Notes: generated by a model from the letters alone, not told the origin. Numbered from the stretch's first letter, positions 18,005 to 26,734 are shown. The stretch: 36,413 nt of DNA from JAGOUU01 sp964609155 (GCA_964609155.1 CAZSRF010000024.1:1-36413); one strand, 5' to 3'. Made by a program: numbers and translations.

Positions 18005-18010
18005 ATTATA
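18005..18010 (-). promoter_or_regulatory. Consensus -10 box upstream of the 17983 start
   Basis: TATAAT on the minus strand, 21 bases before the ATG at 17983. The -35 region is weak: the best match, TTTACA, stands 20 bases upstream, longer than ideal. It helps decide the start of the downstream gene. Confidence 0.4.
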
Positions 18011-18096
18011 GGGCTTACGCAAAAAAGCTGTGTAAATCCTGAAAATTTATACAAACTTTATAATACTTAGCTTAAAGAAAACTTAACTGGACGTGA

Positions 18097-19452
18097 TTAA
18101 CTGAGTTCTAGCTTTTTTGTCTGTTCTGGGCTAGAGGCTACCGTAGATTCAGAGTGATTATTACACTTAGTAAAACCATTCAGGATAGGCTGTTGTACCT
18201 GTTTGTTCTTAGCTGAACAAATCCAGCCAAAGGTATATTGAAACAACTCGATAACAAGATTAAAAATTATTTTAATTATCATTATTCCTATATTAAAAAT
18301 AGTATATGGCACAGCTAATATTTGCATCATCGCTGTTACAAACCATCTTAAGGTTTTTCTACTTTCTTCAATAGGATCAAGAGGTTGTACTTTCAAACCA
18401 GATTTACTACCATGACTACAGAAACTATCTCTATGACAATCTAGTACATTATACTTTTGCCCTACTTCAGAACTCAACAGCCACACCTGACTGTTTTCCG
18501 GTATCCAAGTTCCATATTGAAAAACCCAATCACCAGTCTGAGTAATTATTATTATTGGATCAGACACAATCCCTCTACCTGAATGTTCTAAAAATGTCCT
18601 ATTTTTGCTATAAGTTTTTTTGAGATTTGTTAACCAGCAAGGAGGATTGACCGCCCTAGCCTGAACCAAATCCGGTTGATAGATATGCGCTAATACAGCT
18701 AAGCTTCCTCCTAAACTTATACCAACAGCTATGACAGGTTTATTAAAACTTCCATTTTTTAAAATCCAGTCTTGAATTGTTTTTTTTCCTAATAAATATA
18801 AAGTCTGCCCAGGGCTGTACCCAGGTATAAGATCTGTCATAAAAGTATGATGCACTCCTGCACAAGTGGGTATAGGACTTGTACCACGAAACAGCAAATA
18901 GGCCTGAGCATTTAAGTTATCAACTGGTTTTAAACCATGTGCTACATAAGGCGATCCCATACAGAATGGGGTCATTTGAATGCTTTCAACAGTATATTTC
19001 ACCTGCACCCATTCCCCATTGTTTCTGTGAGGAATAGTGATCTCAAGACCATCTTTAGGTTGAGCATAAGACAGCATACTTAACACGCTATTGATTAAAA
19101 ACTCAAGTTGAACGTGCTTATGAATTCCTAAAAGGAACTCACTATCAAACTCTTTAGATGTCAGATGATAGAACGCACTATCTAAAACTTCTTGCAAAGC
19201 GGCACGAAACTCATCAAATACTTCAAAATCAAATTCAAATAAAAATGCTTTCAAAAGCCTGATGCTTACAACTCTACTACTAAGATTTGTTTCACTAAAT
19301 AATAGTTTGACAATATTACGTCCTGTCTGCCCTACAATAAAACCAGTCTCAGGATCCTCACCACCATGAAGTTTAAAAATAGGAATCCCCCTATCTTTAA
19401 CATAAGGGCAATACTCAGATTCAGTAATATGCTTTATAATATCATCTTGCAT
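18097..19452 (-). CDS. Lipase-like alpha/beta hydrolase with C-terminal membrane segment; candidate effector
   Basis: A 451-aa protein with the marks of an alpha/beta-hydrolase lipase: LFRGTSP (188-193) as possible oxyanion-loop strand, and the nucleophile elbow GISLGG with Ser246. D308 in TQTGDWV and H340 or H347 in DCHRDSFCSHG could complete the triad. There is no signal peptide. Residues 371-405 form a long hydrophobic stretch, one or two membrane helices, followed by a polar tail (HSESTVASSPEQTKKLELS). A cytoplasmically made lipase with a C-terminal membrane anchor and a Ser/Glu tail fits a translocated phospholipase better than a housekeeping enzyme, but that is inference. It lies upstream of, and in the same direction as, the duplicated-module protein. 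Confidence 0.7.
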   Translation of the reverse strand: MQDDIIKHITESEYCPYVKDRGIPIFKLHGGEDPETGFIVGQTGRNIVKLLFSETNLSSRVVSIRLLKAFLFEFDFEVFDEFRAALQEVLDSAFYHLTSKEFDSEFLLGIHKHVQLEFLINSVLSMLSYAQPKDGLEITIPHRNNGEWVQVKYTVESIQMTPFCMGSPYVAHGLKPVDNLNAQAYLLFRGTSPIPTCAGVHHTFMTDLIPGYSPGQTLYLLGKKTIQDWILKNGSFNKPVIAVGISLGGSLAVLAHIYQPDLVQARAVNPPCWLTNLKKTYSKNRTFLEHSGRGIVSDPIIIITQTGDWVFQYGTWIPENSQVWLLSSEVGQKYNVLDCHRDSFCSHGSKSGLKVQPLDPIEESRKTLRWFVTAMMQILAVPYTIFNIGIMIIKIIFNLVIELFQYTFGWICSAKNKQVQQPILNGFTKCNNHSESTVASSPEQTKKLELS

Positions 19453-19664
19453 ATAAGAATAAGTTAATCGTCATTGATGCCAATCAACATCAGTATCTCA
19501 GTATCATAGCATTATATATACTTGAGATTATACATCATTCCCTCTTTGTTGCCTATAACTAACTTTAAAAATTATTAACCAAATCCATGTTACACATACT
19601 TCAATGGTTATCAAGAAAACGTTATACTACCTCAGATATAGCGAACTTTAGAGTTTTAAACTTA

Positions 19665-21074
19665 ATGACACATTTTCACACTAAACACCGTAATGCTCAT
19701 TATGAACACACAACATGGTCAGGTAGTCGTGGTTTTATCTTAGCTGCAACTGGGGCTGCTGTCGGCCTAGGTAACATATGGAAATTTCCTTATATGGCTG
19801 GCGACAATGGTGGTTCAGCCTTTGTTATGGTTTATCTACTAGCTATTTTATTAATAGGTATTCCTTTAATGGTGGCTGAGATCCTCTTGGGTCGTATGGG
19901 TCGTGAAAATCCTATCAATACTATGTCAAAACTTGCTAAAGTTAACAACAGAAGCCAGTATTGGCAATTTATAGGTTGGTGGGGGGCATTTGGTCTTGTA
20001 TTAACCTTATCTTTTTATAGCGTCGTTGCTGGATGGGCCGTAGGCTATTTCTTTAAATATAGCTCTCTGGTATTTCACGAGCTGATTACCTCCAATCACA
20101 CAACAGCTCATTTAAGCCATACAGCTATTTTAAACGAATGGCAAAACTTTATAGGTTCGGCTTATAATTTAACGTTATGGCACACTGTTTTTATGCTTAT
20201 AACTTTAGGGGTAGTTGTCGCTGGTGTGACTAAGGGCATAGAGCGCGCCTCTAATATCATGATGCCTTTATTATTTATTATTTTAATTATTTTAGCCGGT
20301 TATTCTTGTGTTTACGGCGACCTATCGGCTGGTATAAATTTTTTATTTAAACCAGATTTTACTAAGTTAAATTCAACTGTAGTTATTGATGCCTTGGGAC
20401 ATGCTTTTTTTACTTTAGCTGTGGGTGCAGGCTGTATGCTAACTTATGGAGCTTATCTGCCTGAACATACATCAATAGTTAAAAGTGTGCTGATTATTAC
20501 TGTCTTAGATGTTATGGTAGCCTTTTTATCAGGTCTTGCGATTTTCCCTATAGTCTTTGCTAATAACCTCGCCCCTAATGCCGGGCCTGATTTAATGTTT
20601 AAAGTATTGCCATTAGCCTTTTCTGTAATCCCTTTTGGTGGTTTTGTTGGCTGTCTGTTTTTTTTATTACTCATTTTTGCAGCTTGGACATCATCTATTT
20701 CTATGGCAGAACCTCTTGTTATGATTCTAATTGAAAAAGTTAAATTACCTAGATTTATTAGCTGTATAATAGTTGGAGTAACTTGCTGGGTAATTGGCCT
20801 ATGCGCCTTATTGTCATTCAATGAATGGCAAAATATTTTAATTTTTAATAGATGGACAATTATGGATGCTCTGATGGATCTCACTACCAATATTATACTA
20901 CCTATTGGTGGTTTGCTATTTGCAATATTCGCTGGCTGGAAGTTAAACCCCAACAGTGCACGTAATATTTTAGCGAGACAACACGATCATCATTTTAATA
21001 TCTGGAGGTTTCTAATCAAATACATTGCACCGATAGGGATCTTATTAGTATTAATAAATAGCATAATAAAATAG
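19665..21074 (+). CDS. Neurotransmitter:sodium symporter (NSS/SNF family) transporter
   Basis: Inner-membrane Na+-coupled transporter of the LeuT fold, with about 11-12 hydrophobic helices. The family's TM1 signature is present as GFILAATGAAVGLGNIWKFP followed by YMAGDNGGSAFV, which supplies Na+ and substrate backbone contacts. TM6 is in LGHAFFTLAVGAGCMLTYGAY. Bacterial members take up amino acids; the substrate cannot be read from sequence. The open frame extends to an ATG at 19587 (495 aa), but the 26 extra residues are polar and unconserved in style. ATG at 19665 (469 aa) places the usual short cytoplasmic N-terminus before TM1. It converges on the L,D-transpeptidase gene with 5 nt between stops. 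Confidence 0.93.
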   Translation: MTHFHTKHRNAHYEHTTWSGSRGFILAATGAAVGLGNIWKFPYMAGDNGGSAFVMVYLLAILLIGIPLMVAEILLGRMGRENPINTMSKLAKVNNRSQYWQFIGWWGAFGLVLTLSFYSVVAGWAVGYFFKYSSLVFHELITSNHTTAHLSHTAILNEWQNFIGSAYNLTLWHTVFMLITLGVVVAGVTKGIERASNIMMPLLFIILIILAGYSCVYGDLSAGINFLFKPDFTKLNSTVVIDALGHAFFTLAVGAGCMLTYGAYLPEHTSIVKSVLIITVLDVMVAFLSGLAIFPIVFANNLAPNAGPDLMFKVLPLAFSVIPFGGFVGCLFFLLLIFAAWTSSISMAEPLVMILIEKVKLPRFISCIIVGVTCWVIGLCALLSFNEWQNILIFNRWTIMDALMDLTTNIILPIGGLLFAIFAGWKLNPNSARNILARQHDHHFNIWRFLIKYIAPIGILLVLINSIIK

Positions 21075-21079
21075 GCTTA

Positions 21080-21844
21080 CTATAAAAATTTTGAGCTGTT
21101 TATCCAAGTTTTATTAGGATAATAAGCAAAAACTATGCTACCTCCAGAAATTTCGCCAATTAATTTTTTAACAATTTTATTATCTACCGCTGGACAACCA
21201 AAACTTTTTCCAATCTGACCAACACGAGAGGCAACACGATCACTTACATAAGTAGCACCATGTATCACAACATGTCTCTTATAAACGTTATCATTAACGT
21301 TTTTTTCTAATCCATGTAAATATAACGACTTTCCTTTTTTGCCAATGTATGTACCACCAGTTTTCATTACACCAATACTAGACTTATGGCTTTCCAACTT
21401 ATTAGAAAAATCTGTCGCTATTTTTCCACCAGACTTTACTCCATGACTCACATAGGTATTAATATCTACTTTCTTCTTATCCATATCAATGACCCACATT
21501 CTCTTTTTATTAGAAGGCTGGCTGTAATCAATAATTGTCAGTTTATGATTGTCCACTAAATCCTTTTTTTCAGCTTTTGCATAAGCTGTGACAGCAAGAT
21601 CTAAAACATTTTTTGGAATAGCGGCAACGCCCGCAAGCTTCACTTTTGCTTCTTCTGAAGTCTTAACTAAAGGTTCTGTCTGCTCATCAGAGGGAGCTGT
21701 TTCAATACTAGATTGTATATTTGTTGTGACATCAACGATATCAACAACATCTGAAGTTTTATACTTAAAGATCAAGCTAGATATTAAAAGCCCTATAATA
21801 ATTGCTAATCCTAATGCAGTACGTTTATTTTTTGATATATTCAT
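21080..21844 (-). CDS. L,D-transpeptidase catalytic domain protein (YkuD_2-like)
   Basis: A 254-aa envelope protein with an N-terminal membrane anchor (residues 10-27), a Thr/Glu-rich linker and a catalytic domain from about residue 75. Catalytic His195 (VVIHGATYVS) and Cys217 (KSFGCPAV) match the murein L,D-transpeptidase family of the YkuD_2 type, as does LYLHGLEKN upstream. Such enzymes form 3-3 cross-links in peptidoglycan or attach proteins to it. GKSFGC replaces the more common GRSWGC. It is monocistronic and convergent with the transporter. Confidence 0.85.
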   Translation of the reverse strand: MNISKNKRTALGLAIIIGLLISSLIFKYKTSDVVDIVDVTTNIQSSIETAPSDEQTEPLVKTSEEAKVKLAGVAAIPKNVLDLAVTAYAKAEKKDLVDNHKLTIIDYSQPSNKKRMWVIDMDKKKVDINTYVSHGVKSGGKIATDFSNKLESHKSSIGVMKTGGTYIGKKGKSLYLHGLEKNVNDNVYKRHVVIHGATYVSDRVASRVGQIGKSFGCPAVDNKIVKKLIGEISGGSIVFAYYPNKTWINSSKFL

Positions 21845-21990
21845 TATACTCCTCTAAGTTATTTGGTTAGTTTATAACGATAAGGTTGCCCAATTATAAC
21901 ACCATGAAAGTATAATGGAAACAATTTTTTAAAGATTACAAGCTATCTTATTGATAAATATAACGAAATTTACATTCTTCTTGGAGAGGC

Positions 21991-23163
21991 TCAGAGACCT
22001 GAAGTTAGCAATTGAAGTTCTTTTAAACTATTGTAGATTAAGCTAAGCTCAATATCAAAAGTATACCTCTTAGTTTCAGTATTATAAAAAGGGGCTCCGA
22101 TACTTTTAATTAGTACCATGTTAATTTTTTTAGAATCCGCATTTTTTTTATCTTTCAACAAAAACTGTTCAAACTTAGTTAAATCAAAATCAAGTTTACT
22201 TGTCTTGACATCAAGCTTAAATAAATTAATAATCTCTAATATATTATTGTATTCAAATCGAGACAAGATATTCAACTTCATTGCTATATAACTTTCAACA
22301 ACCATTCCTATCGCAACTGCATAGCCATGAGAAATCTTATAGTTACTCATAGCTTCTATAGCGTGGCCTACGCTATGCCCAAAATTTAAAATATGGCGCA
22401 ATCCATGTTTTTCTTGTTCATCTTTTTTGACAATATTTAATTTTATTGCATGAGACATCGACACAACCTGTTGCAAGAAATTAAAATAATTTTTATTCTG
22501 AGCATCACGATTCAGTAAAATTTTATGATTATCTAGTAAAAAATCATAATAATGTACATCCGCTATAAGCGCATGTTTTATTATCTCAGCAAATGCCGCT
22601 CTATATTCTATATCTGATAACGTATTAACACACTCAAGATTACATATAATAAGCTCAGGTTGTTTTATTATGCCAATTAAGTTTTTACCAAATGACGTAT
22701 TTACCGCCGTTTTACCACCTATAGAGGCATCTACCATACCAAGCAATGTTGTTGAGTAATACACTACAGAAACACCTCTATAATAAGTAGCAGCCACAAA
22801 ACCCGTTAAATCTGTAACAACACCCCCACCTACAGCTAATAAACAAATATTTTTATCATAGTTTTTTGATAACAAAAAATCTTCTATCGATTCTTTTGTT
22901 GCTCTAGTTTTAACATGCTCACCAGGAGAAAGAATATACTCATCAATGATATTATTAAAACTTTTTTTTATAATTTTTTTTATCTTGTCTAAATATAACC
23001 CTGCTACTACATTATCCGTAATAATAATAATCGCCGAGAATTTCGTAGACATAAGATATGCAGATAAACTTTCATCACTATAAGATAATTTACAGTTTAA
23101 TTTTTTTTCTGGTGGAGATAGTTTACTAGAAAAATATTTTACTAACTTCTTAAATTTCTTCAT
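21991..23163 (-). CDS. aroB: 3-dehydroquinate synthase
   Basis: Second step of the shikimate pathway: DAHP to 3-dehydroquinate, using NAD+ and a divalent metal. Motifs seen: PGEHVKT, the NAD-binding AVGGGVVTDLTGFVAATYYRG, TTLLGMVDASIGGKTAVN, AEIIKHALI, and metal-ligand histidines in LNFGHSVGHAIE and ISHGYAVAIGM. Length (390 aa) is slightly above the usual ~360. The ATG overlaps the aroC 3' end by 14 nt. It is the last gene of the aroA-aroK-aroC-aroB run. In most gammaproteobacteria aroB follows aroK directly and aroC lies elsewhere. Intergenic DNA downstream (21845-21990) shows no clear terminator. Confidence 0.96.
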   Translation of the reverse strand: MKKFKKLVKYFSSKLSPPEKKLNCKLSYSDESLSAYLMSTKFSAIIIITDNVVAGLYLDKIKKIIKKSFNNIIDEYILSPGEHVKTRATKESIEDFLLSKNYDKNICLLAVGGGVVTDLTGFVAATYYRGVSVVYYSTTLLGMVDASIGGKTAVNTSFGKNLIGIIKQPELIICNLECVNTLSDIEYRAAFAEIIKHALIADVHYYDFLLDNHKILLNRDAQNKNYFNFLQQVVSMSHAIKLNIVKKDEQEKHGLRHILNFGHSVGHAIEAMSNYKISHGYAVAIGMVVESYIAMKLNILSRFEYNNILEIINLFKLDVKTSKLDFDLTKFEQFLLKDKKNADSKKINMVLIKSIGAPFYNTETKRYTFDIELSLIYNSLKELQLLTSGL

Positions 23164-24244
23164 AATTTACAACTTTATTCATTAAAATTAAATCAGCTAT
23201 AACTAAAGCGGCCATTGCCCGCACAACAGGGACAGCTCTAATCGCAACACATGGATCATGGCGAGAACCAGCAGGTAAAATAAACCTCTGTGGCTTTCCA
23301 TTAAAATCCAATGTATTTTGTGGTATCTTGATACTTGACGTTGGCTTAAATGCTACTTTAGCCAGAAGATCCAAACCAGTACTAATACCTCCCAGTGTAC
23401 CACCAGAGTGATTTGTTAATAAAGTTTTTTGACCTAAGACATTTACAAATTCATCGTTATGCTCCAATCCCGTCATATTAACTGCATTAAACCCCTCCCC
23501 TATTTCAAAACCTTTGGAAGCTGGGATAGATAGCATCGCACAAGCCAAATTAGCTTCTAATTTTTCATATATTGGATCCCCAAGCCCAATAGGTAATTTT
23601 TTAATAACCAACTCAACAACACCACCTAAAGAATTACCACTATTTATTGCTAATTCAAGTCTGTCCTGCATCAATATACTAGCAACACCATCTGGACAAT
23701 ATAATTGGTTATTAATAATATCCGCTCTATCAAGCAAGCTATAGTCAATCTTTGCAGAAATATTGCCTATAGTTTTAATATAACTATAAATATTAACATT
23801 AAATTTATCTAAAATTTTTTGAGCAACTGCTCCAGCTGCTACCCTACATGCTGTTTCTCTTGCTGAAGCACGCCCACCACCTCGATAGTCAAATATTCCG
23901 TATTTTTCTATATAAGTATAATTAGCATGCCCGGGACGAAATAAATCTTTTACTGATTCATATTTAGAACTATCAACATCTTTATTATTAATAATAATTG
24001 AAATTGGCGCACCTGTTGTACAATTATGAAACACACCTGAATAAATTTCTGCAATATCTGGTTCCTCTCTTGGTGAAGTAAATTTGTTGCGCCCAGGTGC
24101 ACGTTCTGCTAAAGCTTGATTAATATCCTCCGTGCATAAATTTATGCCTGAAGGACAGCCGTCAATAACCACACCAATGGCTTTACCATGAGACTCACCC
24201 CAGGTTGTTATCCTAAATAAGTTTCCAAAACTATTACTTGCCAT
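23150..24244 (-). CDS. aroC: Chorismate synthase
   Basis: Last step of the pathway: EPSP to chorismate, with reduced FMN. Signature sequences are clear: GNLFRITTWGESHGKAIG at the N-terminus, APGRNKFTSPREEPD, FRPGHANYTY, YRGGGRASARETACRVAAGA, and NSGGTLGGIS with RHDPC near the C-terminus. Length (364 aa) is normal. The 5' end overlaps aroK by 37 nt and the 3' end overlaps aroB by 14 nt, so the genes are almost certainly expressed from one mRNA with coupled translation. Confidence 0.97.
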   Translation of the reverse strand: MASNSFGNLFRITTWGESHGKAIGVVIDGCPSGINLCTEDINQALAERAPGRNKFTSPREEPDIAEIYSGVFHNCTTGAPISIIINNKDVDSSKYESVKDLFRPGHANYTYIEKYGIFDYRGGGRASARETACRVAAGAVAQKILDKFNVNIYSYIKTIGNISAKIDYSLLDRADIINNQLYCPDGVASILMQDRLELAINSGNSLGGVVELVIKKLPIGLGDPIYEKLEANLACAMLSIPASKGFEIGEGFNAVNMTGLEHNDEFVNVLGQKTLLTNHSGGTLGGISTGLDLLAKVAFKPTSSIKIPQNTLDFNGKPQRFILPAGSRHDPCVAIRAVPVVRAMAALVIADLILMNKVVNYEEI

Positions 24245-24771
24245 ATACTCTCTACAATTTTTAATATATCTAAATTATCAATATAAATCGATTCATCAGC
24301 AACTTTTTTATAAATTTCTACTCGATTATTTGCATATTCTATAAACTCATTATCATACTCTGTTGCTAAAAAGCTTGGTTTAATATTATTTATCTGCCAT
24401 CTTTTATAGATTAATTTTGGATCACATGCCAAATAAATTAAGCAACCCATTTTTCTAAATATTTTAACATTGTCTAAATTTAAAACTGCTCCACCACCTG
24501 TAGCTATAATATATTTTTTATGTTTTTCGATAGAACAATAAAGCTCCGTTATTGCTTGCCTCTCAAGCTCCCTAAACTCATCCTCGCCAATAGCCCCGTA
24601 AATATATGGTATGCTTAAATCTACTTTATTTGTTTTTTTATATATTTTTTTGATTAACTCATCAGTGTCAATATATTCATACTCTGGATACTGCCTTGCC
24701 ATAGCTTGCGCAATGGTTGTTTTCCCGCTTCCCTTAAGACCTATTAAAATTATATTTTTTCTACAAAGCAT
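24208..24771 (-). CDS. aroK: Shikimate kinase
   Basis: P-loop kinase phosphorylating shikimate at the 3-hydroxyl. Walker A is GLKGSGKT (11-18), shikimate-binding Asp is in YIDTDELI, and ATGGGAVL is the conserved glycine triplet. In the LID region the usual RPLL-type segment reads KPSFL, so the arginine is replaced by lysine. The C-terminal adenine-loop region keeps an arginine (YANNRVEIY). Length (187 aa) is normal. It starts 2 nt after the aroA stop and overlaps aroC. The symbol could equally be aroL. Confidence 0.92.
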   Translation of the reverse strand: MLCRKNIILIGLKGSGKTTIAQAMARQYPEYEYIDTDELIKKIYKKTNKVDLSIPYIYGAIGEDEFRELERQAITELYCSIEKHKKYIIATGGGAVLNLDNVKIFRKMGCLIYLACDPKLIYKRWQINNIKPSFLATEYDNEFIEYANNRVEIYKKVADESIYIDNLDILKIVESIWQVIVLETYLG

Positions 24772-24773
24772 TA

Positions 24774-26237
24774 TTAGATCCGATCATTAGATTCCGTTAC
24801 TAGTCCTGGCACAATAAGGCTGATATCTTTAATAAAATTCTTATAACTTTTATTAATACACTCTGTATTATTTATAATTGTGTATTTATCAACATCCGTA
24901 TTTTTCACCCCTAATGCAGCAACAACCATGGACATTGCAATACGATGATCATTATAAGAGTTAATTACCGCGTGAGATAATATTCTAGGTTGTATTATTA
25001 AACTATCTGTAAGCTCTGTAATTTCTGCTCCCATTTTTTTTAATTCTTTTGTAATAACAGATAATCTATCACATTCTTTTGATCTTGCTATTTTTGCATT
25101 AACTAATCGAGTCTCACCATGCGCATAACATGCGAGCACAGCCAATATGGGTAATGCATCTATAAAATTATTTACATCAATTATTTTGCCTACTAATTTT
25201 TTTTCGTTTTTTATATTTTTTATATCACCTTCAAGACAAGCATTTACTATTAAATATTGCTCATCGACTTTGTCAAGATAAATATTAATATCTGCACCCA
25301 TAGTAATTAATACCTCTAAAACTTGTTTATCGCCTTGCGTATCATTGAAGTCAAGATTATTTATTTTAACCGTTTTATTAGTAATTATTGCTGCAGCAAC
25401 TAAATATAATATAGAACTAAAATCACCAGGTACCGTATAGTCAAAACTAGTTATTAACTGATAATTGGTACCTTGTGGATTACAAATAACATATTTTTCA
25501 TATCTATAATTACTGTATTTAATTTGAAACTTATCTAGCCATGATAAAGATAGCTCTACCCAGGGCGTTTCTCCAGAATTCGTAACATTGATTTCTGTTA
25601 CACCTGGTATAAAAATACTCATAAAAATTAAGCCTGAAACAGGCTGAGAATCTGCACCGTCTATATAAATTTTTCCAGCTTGCACAGGGCCTTTGATAAT
25701 AATAGGAGCACAACCATCTTGTTTTGTGGCTAGCGCCACAGCCCCTAAACCCATAAGACCTGTTAATAACGGCTTTACTGGGCGATTGTTTCGCACAGAA
25801 TAATCACCTGTAATAACAGTATAACCATCAATTAAACCTGCAATAGCACCTATAAATCTTAAAACTTGACCAGAATTCCCTGCATATATTACATCATCTG
25901 GTATTTTTGGCTTTCCACTAACCCCTGTTATTTCTAACTGATGCAGCTTGCGCTTGTTAATCTTCGCTCCTATAGAACGGCAAGCAGCAATCATTGCTTC
26001 TGTGTCTGGAGACTCTAAATAATTATAAATTATACTGTTGCACTGATTACCATTATCCTTTGGACAAGCCAAACTGGCAAACAAAATAGCACGCATTGTT
26101 TGCGACTTAGATGGTGGGGCTTTAACAGTTACAGAGAGCGTTAAATGCTGTTGAATTGTATTGTGCTGATTTTTTACTAAAAGGTTAAACACTACCACCT
26201 TCTTAGCAGCGAATGCAACAGTAAATCTAAACCACAT
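24774..26237 (-). CDS. aroA: 3-phosphoshikimate 1-carboxyvinyltransferase (EPSP synthase)
   Basis: Condenses shikimate-3-phosphate with PEP. Motifs: PPSKSQTMRAILFASLA near the N-terminus, AGNSGQVLRFIGA, VTGDYSVRNNRPVKPLL-type text, DYTVPGDFSSILY, FIDALPILAVLACYA, and NDHRIAMSMVVAALG. Several of these (PPSKS..RAILFASL, the CINKSY ending) look more like chlamydial AroA than like the E. coli enzyme, as far as I can recall those sequences. The longest frame starts at ATG 26237, only 8 nt beyond the 3' end of tRNA-Arg and without a ribosome-binding site. GTG at 26192, after AAGAAGGTGG, is the likelier start and gives about 472 aa. It is the first gene of the aro operon, so transcription may come through the tRNAs. 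Confidence 0.95.
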   Translation of the reverse strand: MWFRFTVAFAAKKVVVFNLLVKNQHNTIQQHLTLSVTVKAPPSKSQTMRAILFASLACPKDNGNQCNSIIYNYLESPDTEAMIAACRSIGAKINKRKLHQLEITGVSGKPKIPDDVIYAGNSGQVLRFIGAIAGLIDGYTVITGDYSVRNNRPVKPLLTGLMGLGAVALATKQDGCAPIIIKGPVQAGKIYIDGADSQPVSGLIFMSIFIPGVTEINVTNSGETPWVELSLSWLDKFQIKYSNYRYEKYVICNPQGTNYQLITSFDYTVPGDFSSILYLVAAAIITNKTVKINNLDFNDTQGDKQVLEVLITMGADINIYLDKVDEQYLIVNACLEGDIKNIKNEKKLVGKIIDVNNFIDALPILAVLACYAHGETRLVNAKIARSKECDRLSVITKELKKMGAEITELTDSLIIQPRILSHAVINSYNDHRIAMSMVVAALGVKNTDVDKYTIINNTECINKSYKNFIKDISLIVPGLVTESNDRI

Positions 26238-26244
26238 TTGTTAA

Positions 26245-26321
26245 TGGCGCGCCCGAAAGGATTCGAACCTCCGACCGCCTGGTTCGTAGCCAGGTACTCT
26301 ATCCAACTGAGCTACGGGCGC
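26245..26321 (-). tRNA. tRNA-Arg (anticodon ACG)
   Basis: A complete 77-nt tRNA including encoded CCA. The acceptor GCGCCCG pairs with CGGGCGC, discriminator G. The anticodon loop CTACGAA gives ACG, whose A34 is normally edited to inosine. It corresponds to the argVYZQ position after csrA in E. coli, here as one copy. aroA begins 8 nt downstream. Confidence 0.97.
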
Positions 26322-26333
26322 ATTGACTAATTA

Positions 26334-26423
26334 TGGCGGAGAGAGAGGGATTCGAACCCTCGATAAGATTACTCCTATACTCCCTTAGCAGGGGAGTGCC
26401 TTCAGCCACTCGGCCATCTCTCC
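26334..26423 (-). tRNA. tRNA-Ser (anticodon GCT)
   Basis: A complete 90-nt class II tRNA with encoded CCA, acceptor GGAGAGA paired with TCTCTCC, a long variable arm and an intact GGTTCGAATCC T-loop. The loop CTGCTAA gives anticodon GCT. It matches serV, which follows csrA in E. coli. Confidence 0.97.
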
Positions 26424-26494
26424 AATCACAATGGCGTAATATTACACTTTTTTCTGTGGTTTGTGAATGATTTTAAAAGATTTTTTAAATATAT

Positions 26495-26734
26495 TTACTG
26501 ATTACCACGACTATCAAAATCATCTTCTTGTTCTAAATTGTCTTGTGCAACCTGATATGTACCATGTGACCGCTCACGCTGAATCCGTTGGTAAATCTCT
26601 TCTCTGTGTACAGATATATTCTTAGGTGCATTAACGCCTATTCTTACTTGGTTGCCTTTTACCCCTAAGACGGTAACCGTGACTTCATCCCCTATCATTA
26701 ATGTTTCACCGATTCGACGAGTCAAAATTAACAT
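26495..26734 (-). CDS. csrA: Carbon storage regulator CsrA (RsmA), post-transcriptional regulator
   Basis: Homodimeric RNA-binding protein that blocks translation by covering GGA motifs at ribosome-binding sites. The beta-strand-1 L4 and beta-5 R44 needed for RNA contact are present (MLILTRRIGE and SVHREEIYQRI). The protein is 79 aa against 61 in E. coli, with an extra acidic tail ending DFDSRGNQ. The leader contains GGA in GTGGATA and in the Shine-Dalgarno AAAGGAG, which would allow autoregulation. With the LetA/GacA-type regulator at 2651 it forms the known Gac/Csr cascade. It lies between lysC and tRNA-Ser as in Pseudomonas and Legionella relatives. Confidence 0.97.
   Translation of the reverse strand: MLILTRRIGETLMIGDEVTVTVLGVKGNQVRIGVNAPKNISVHREEIYQRIQRERSHGTYQVAQDNLEQEDDFDSRGNQ

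Noticed and set aside
21845..21990. Att-like repeat of the tRNA-Arg 3' end at the far edge of the aro cluster
   Set aside because: No stretch resembling the tRNA 3' end could be seen.
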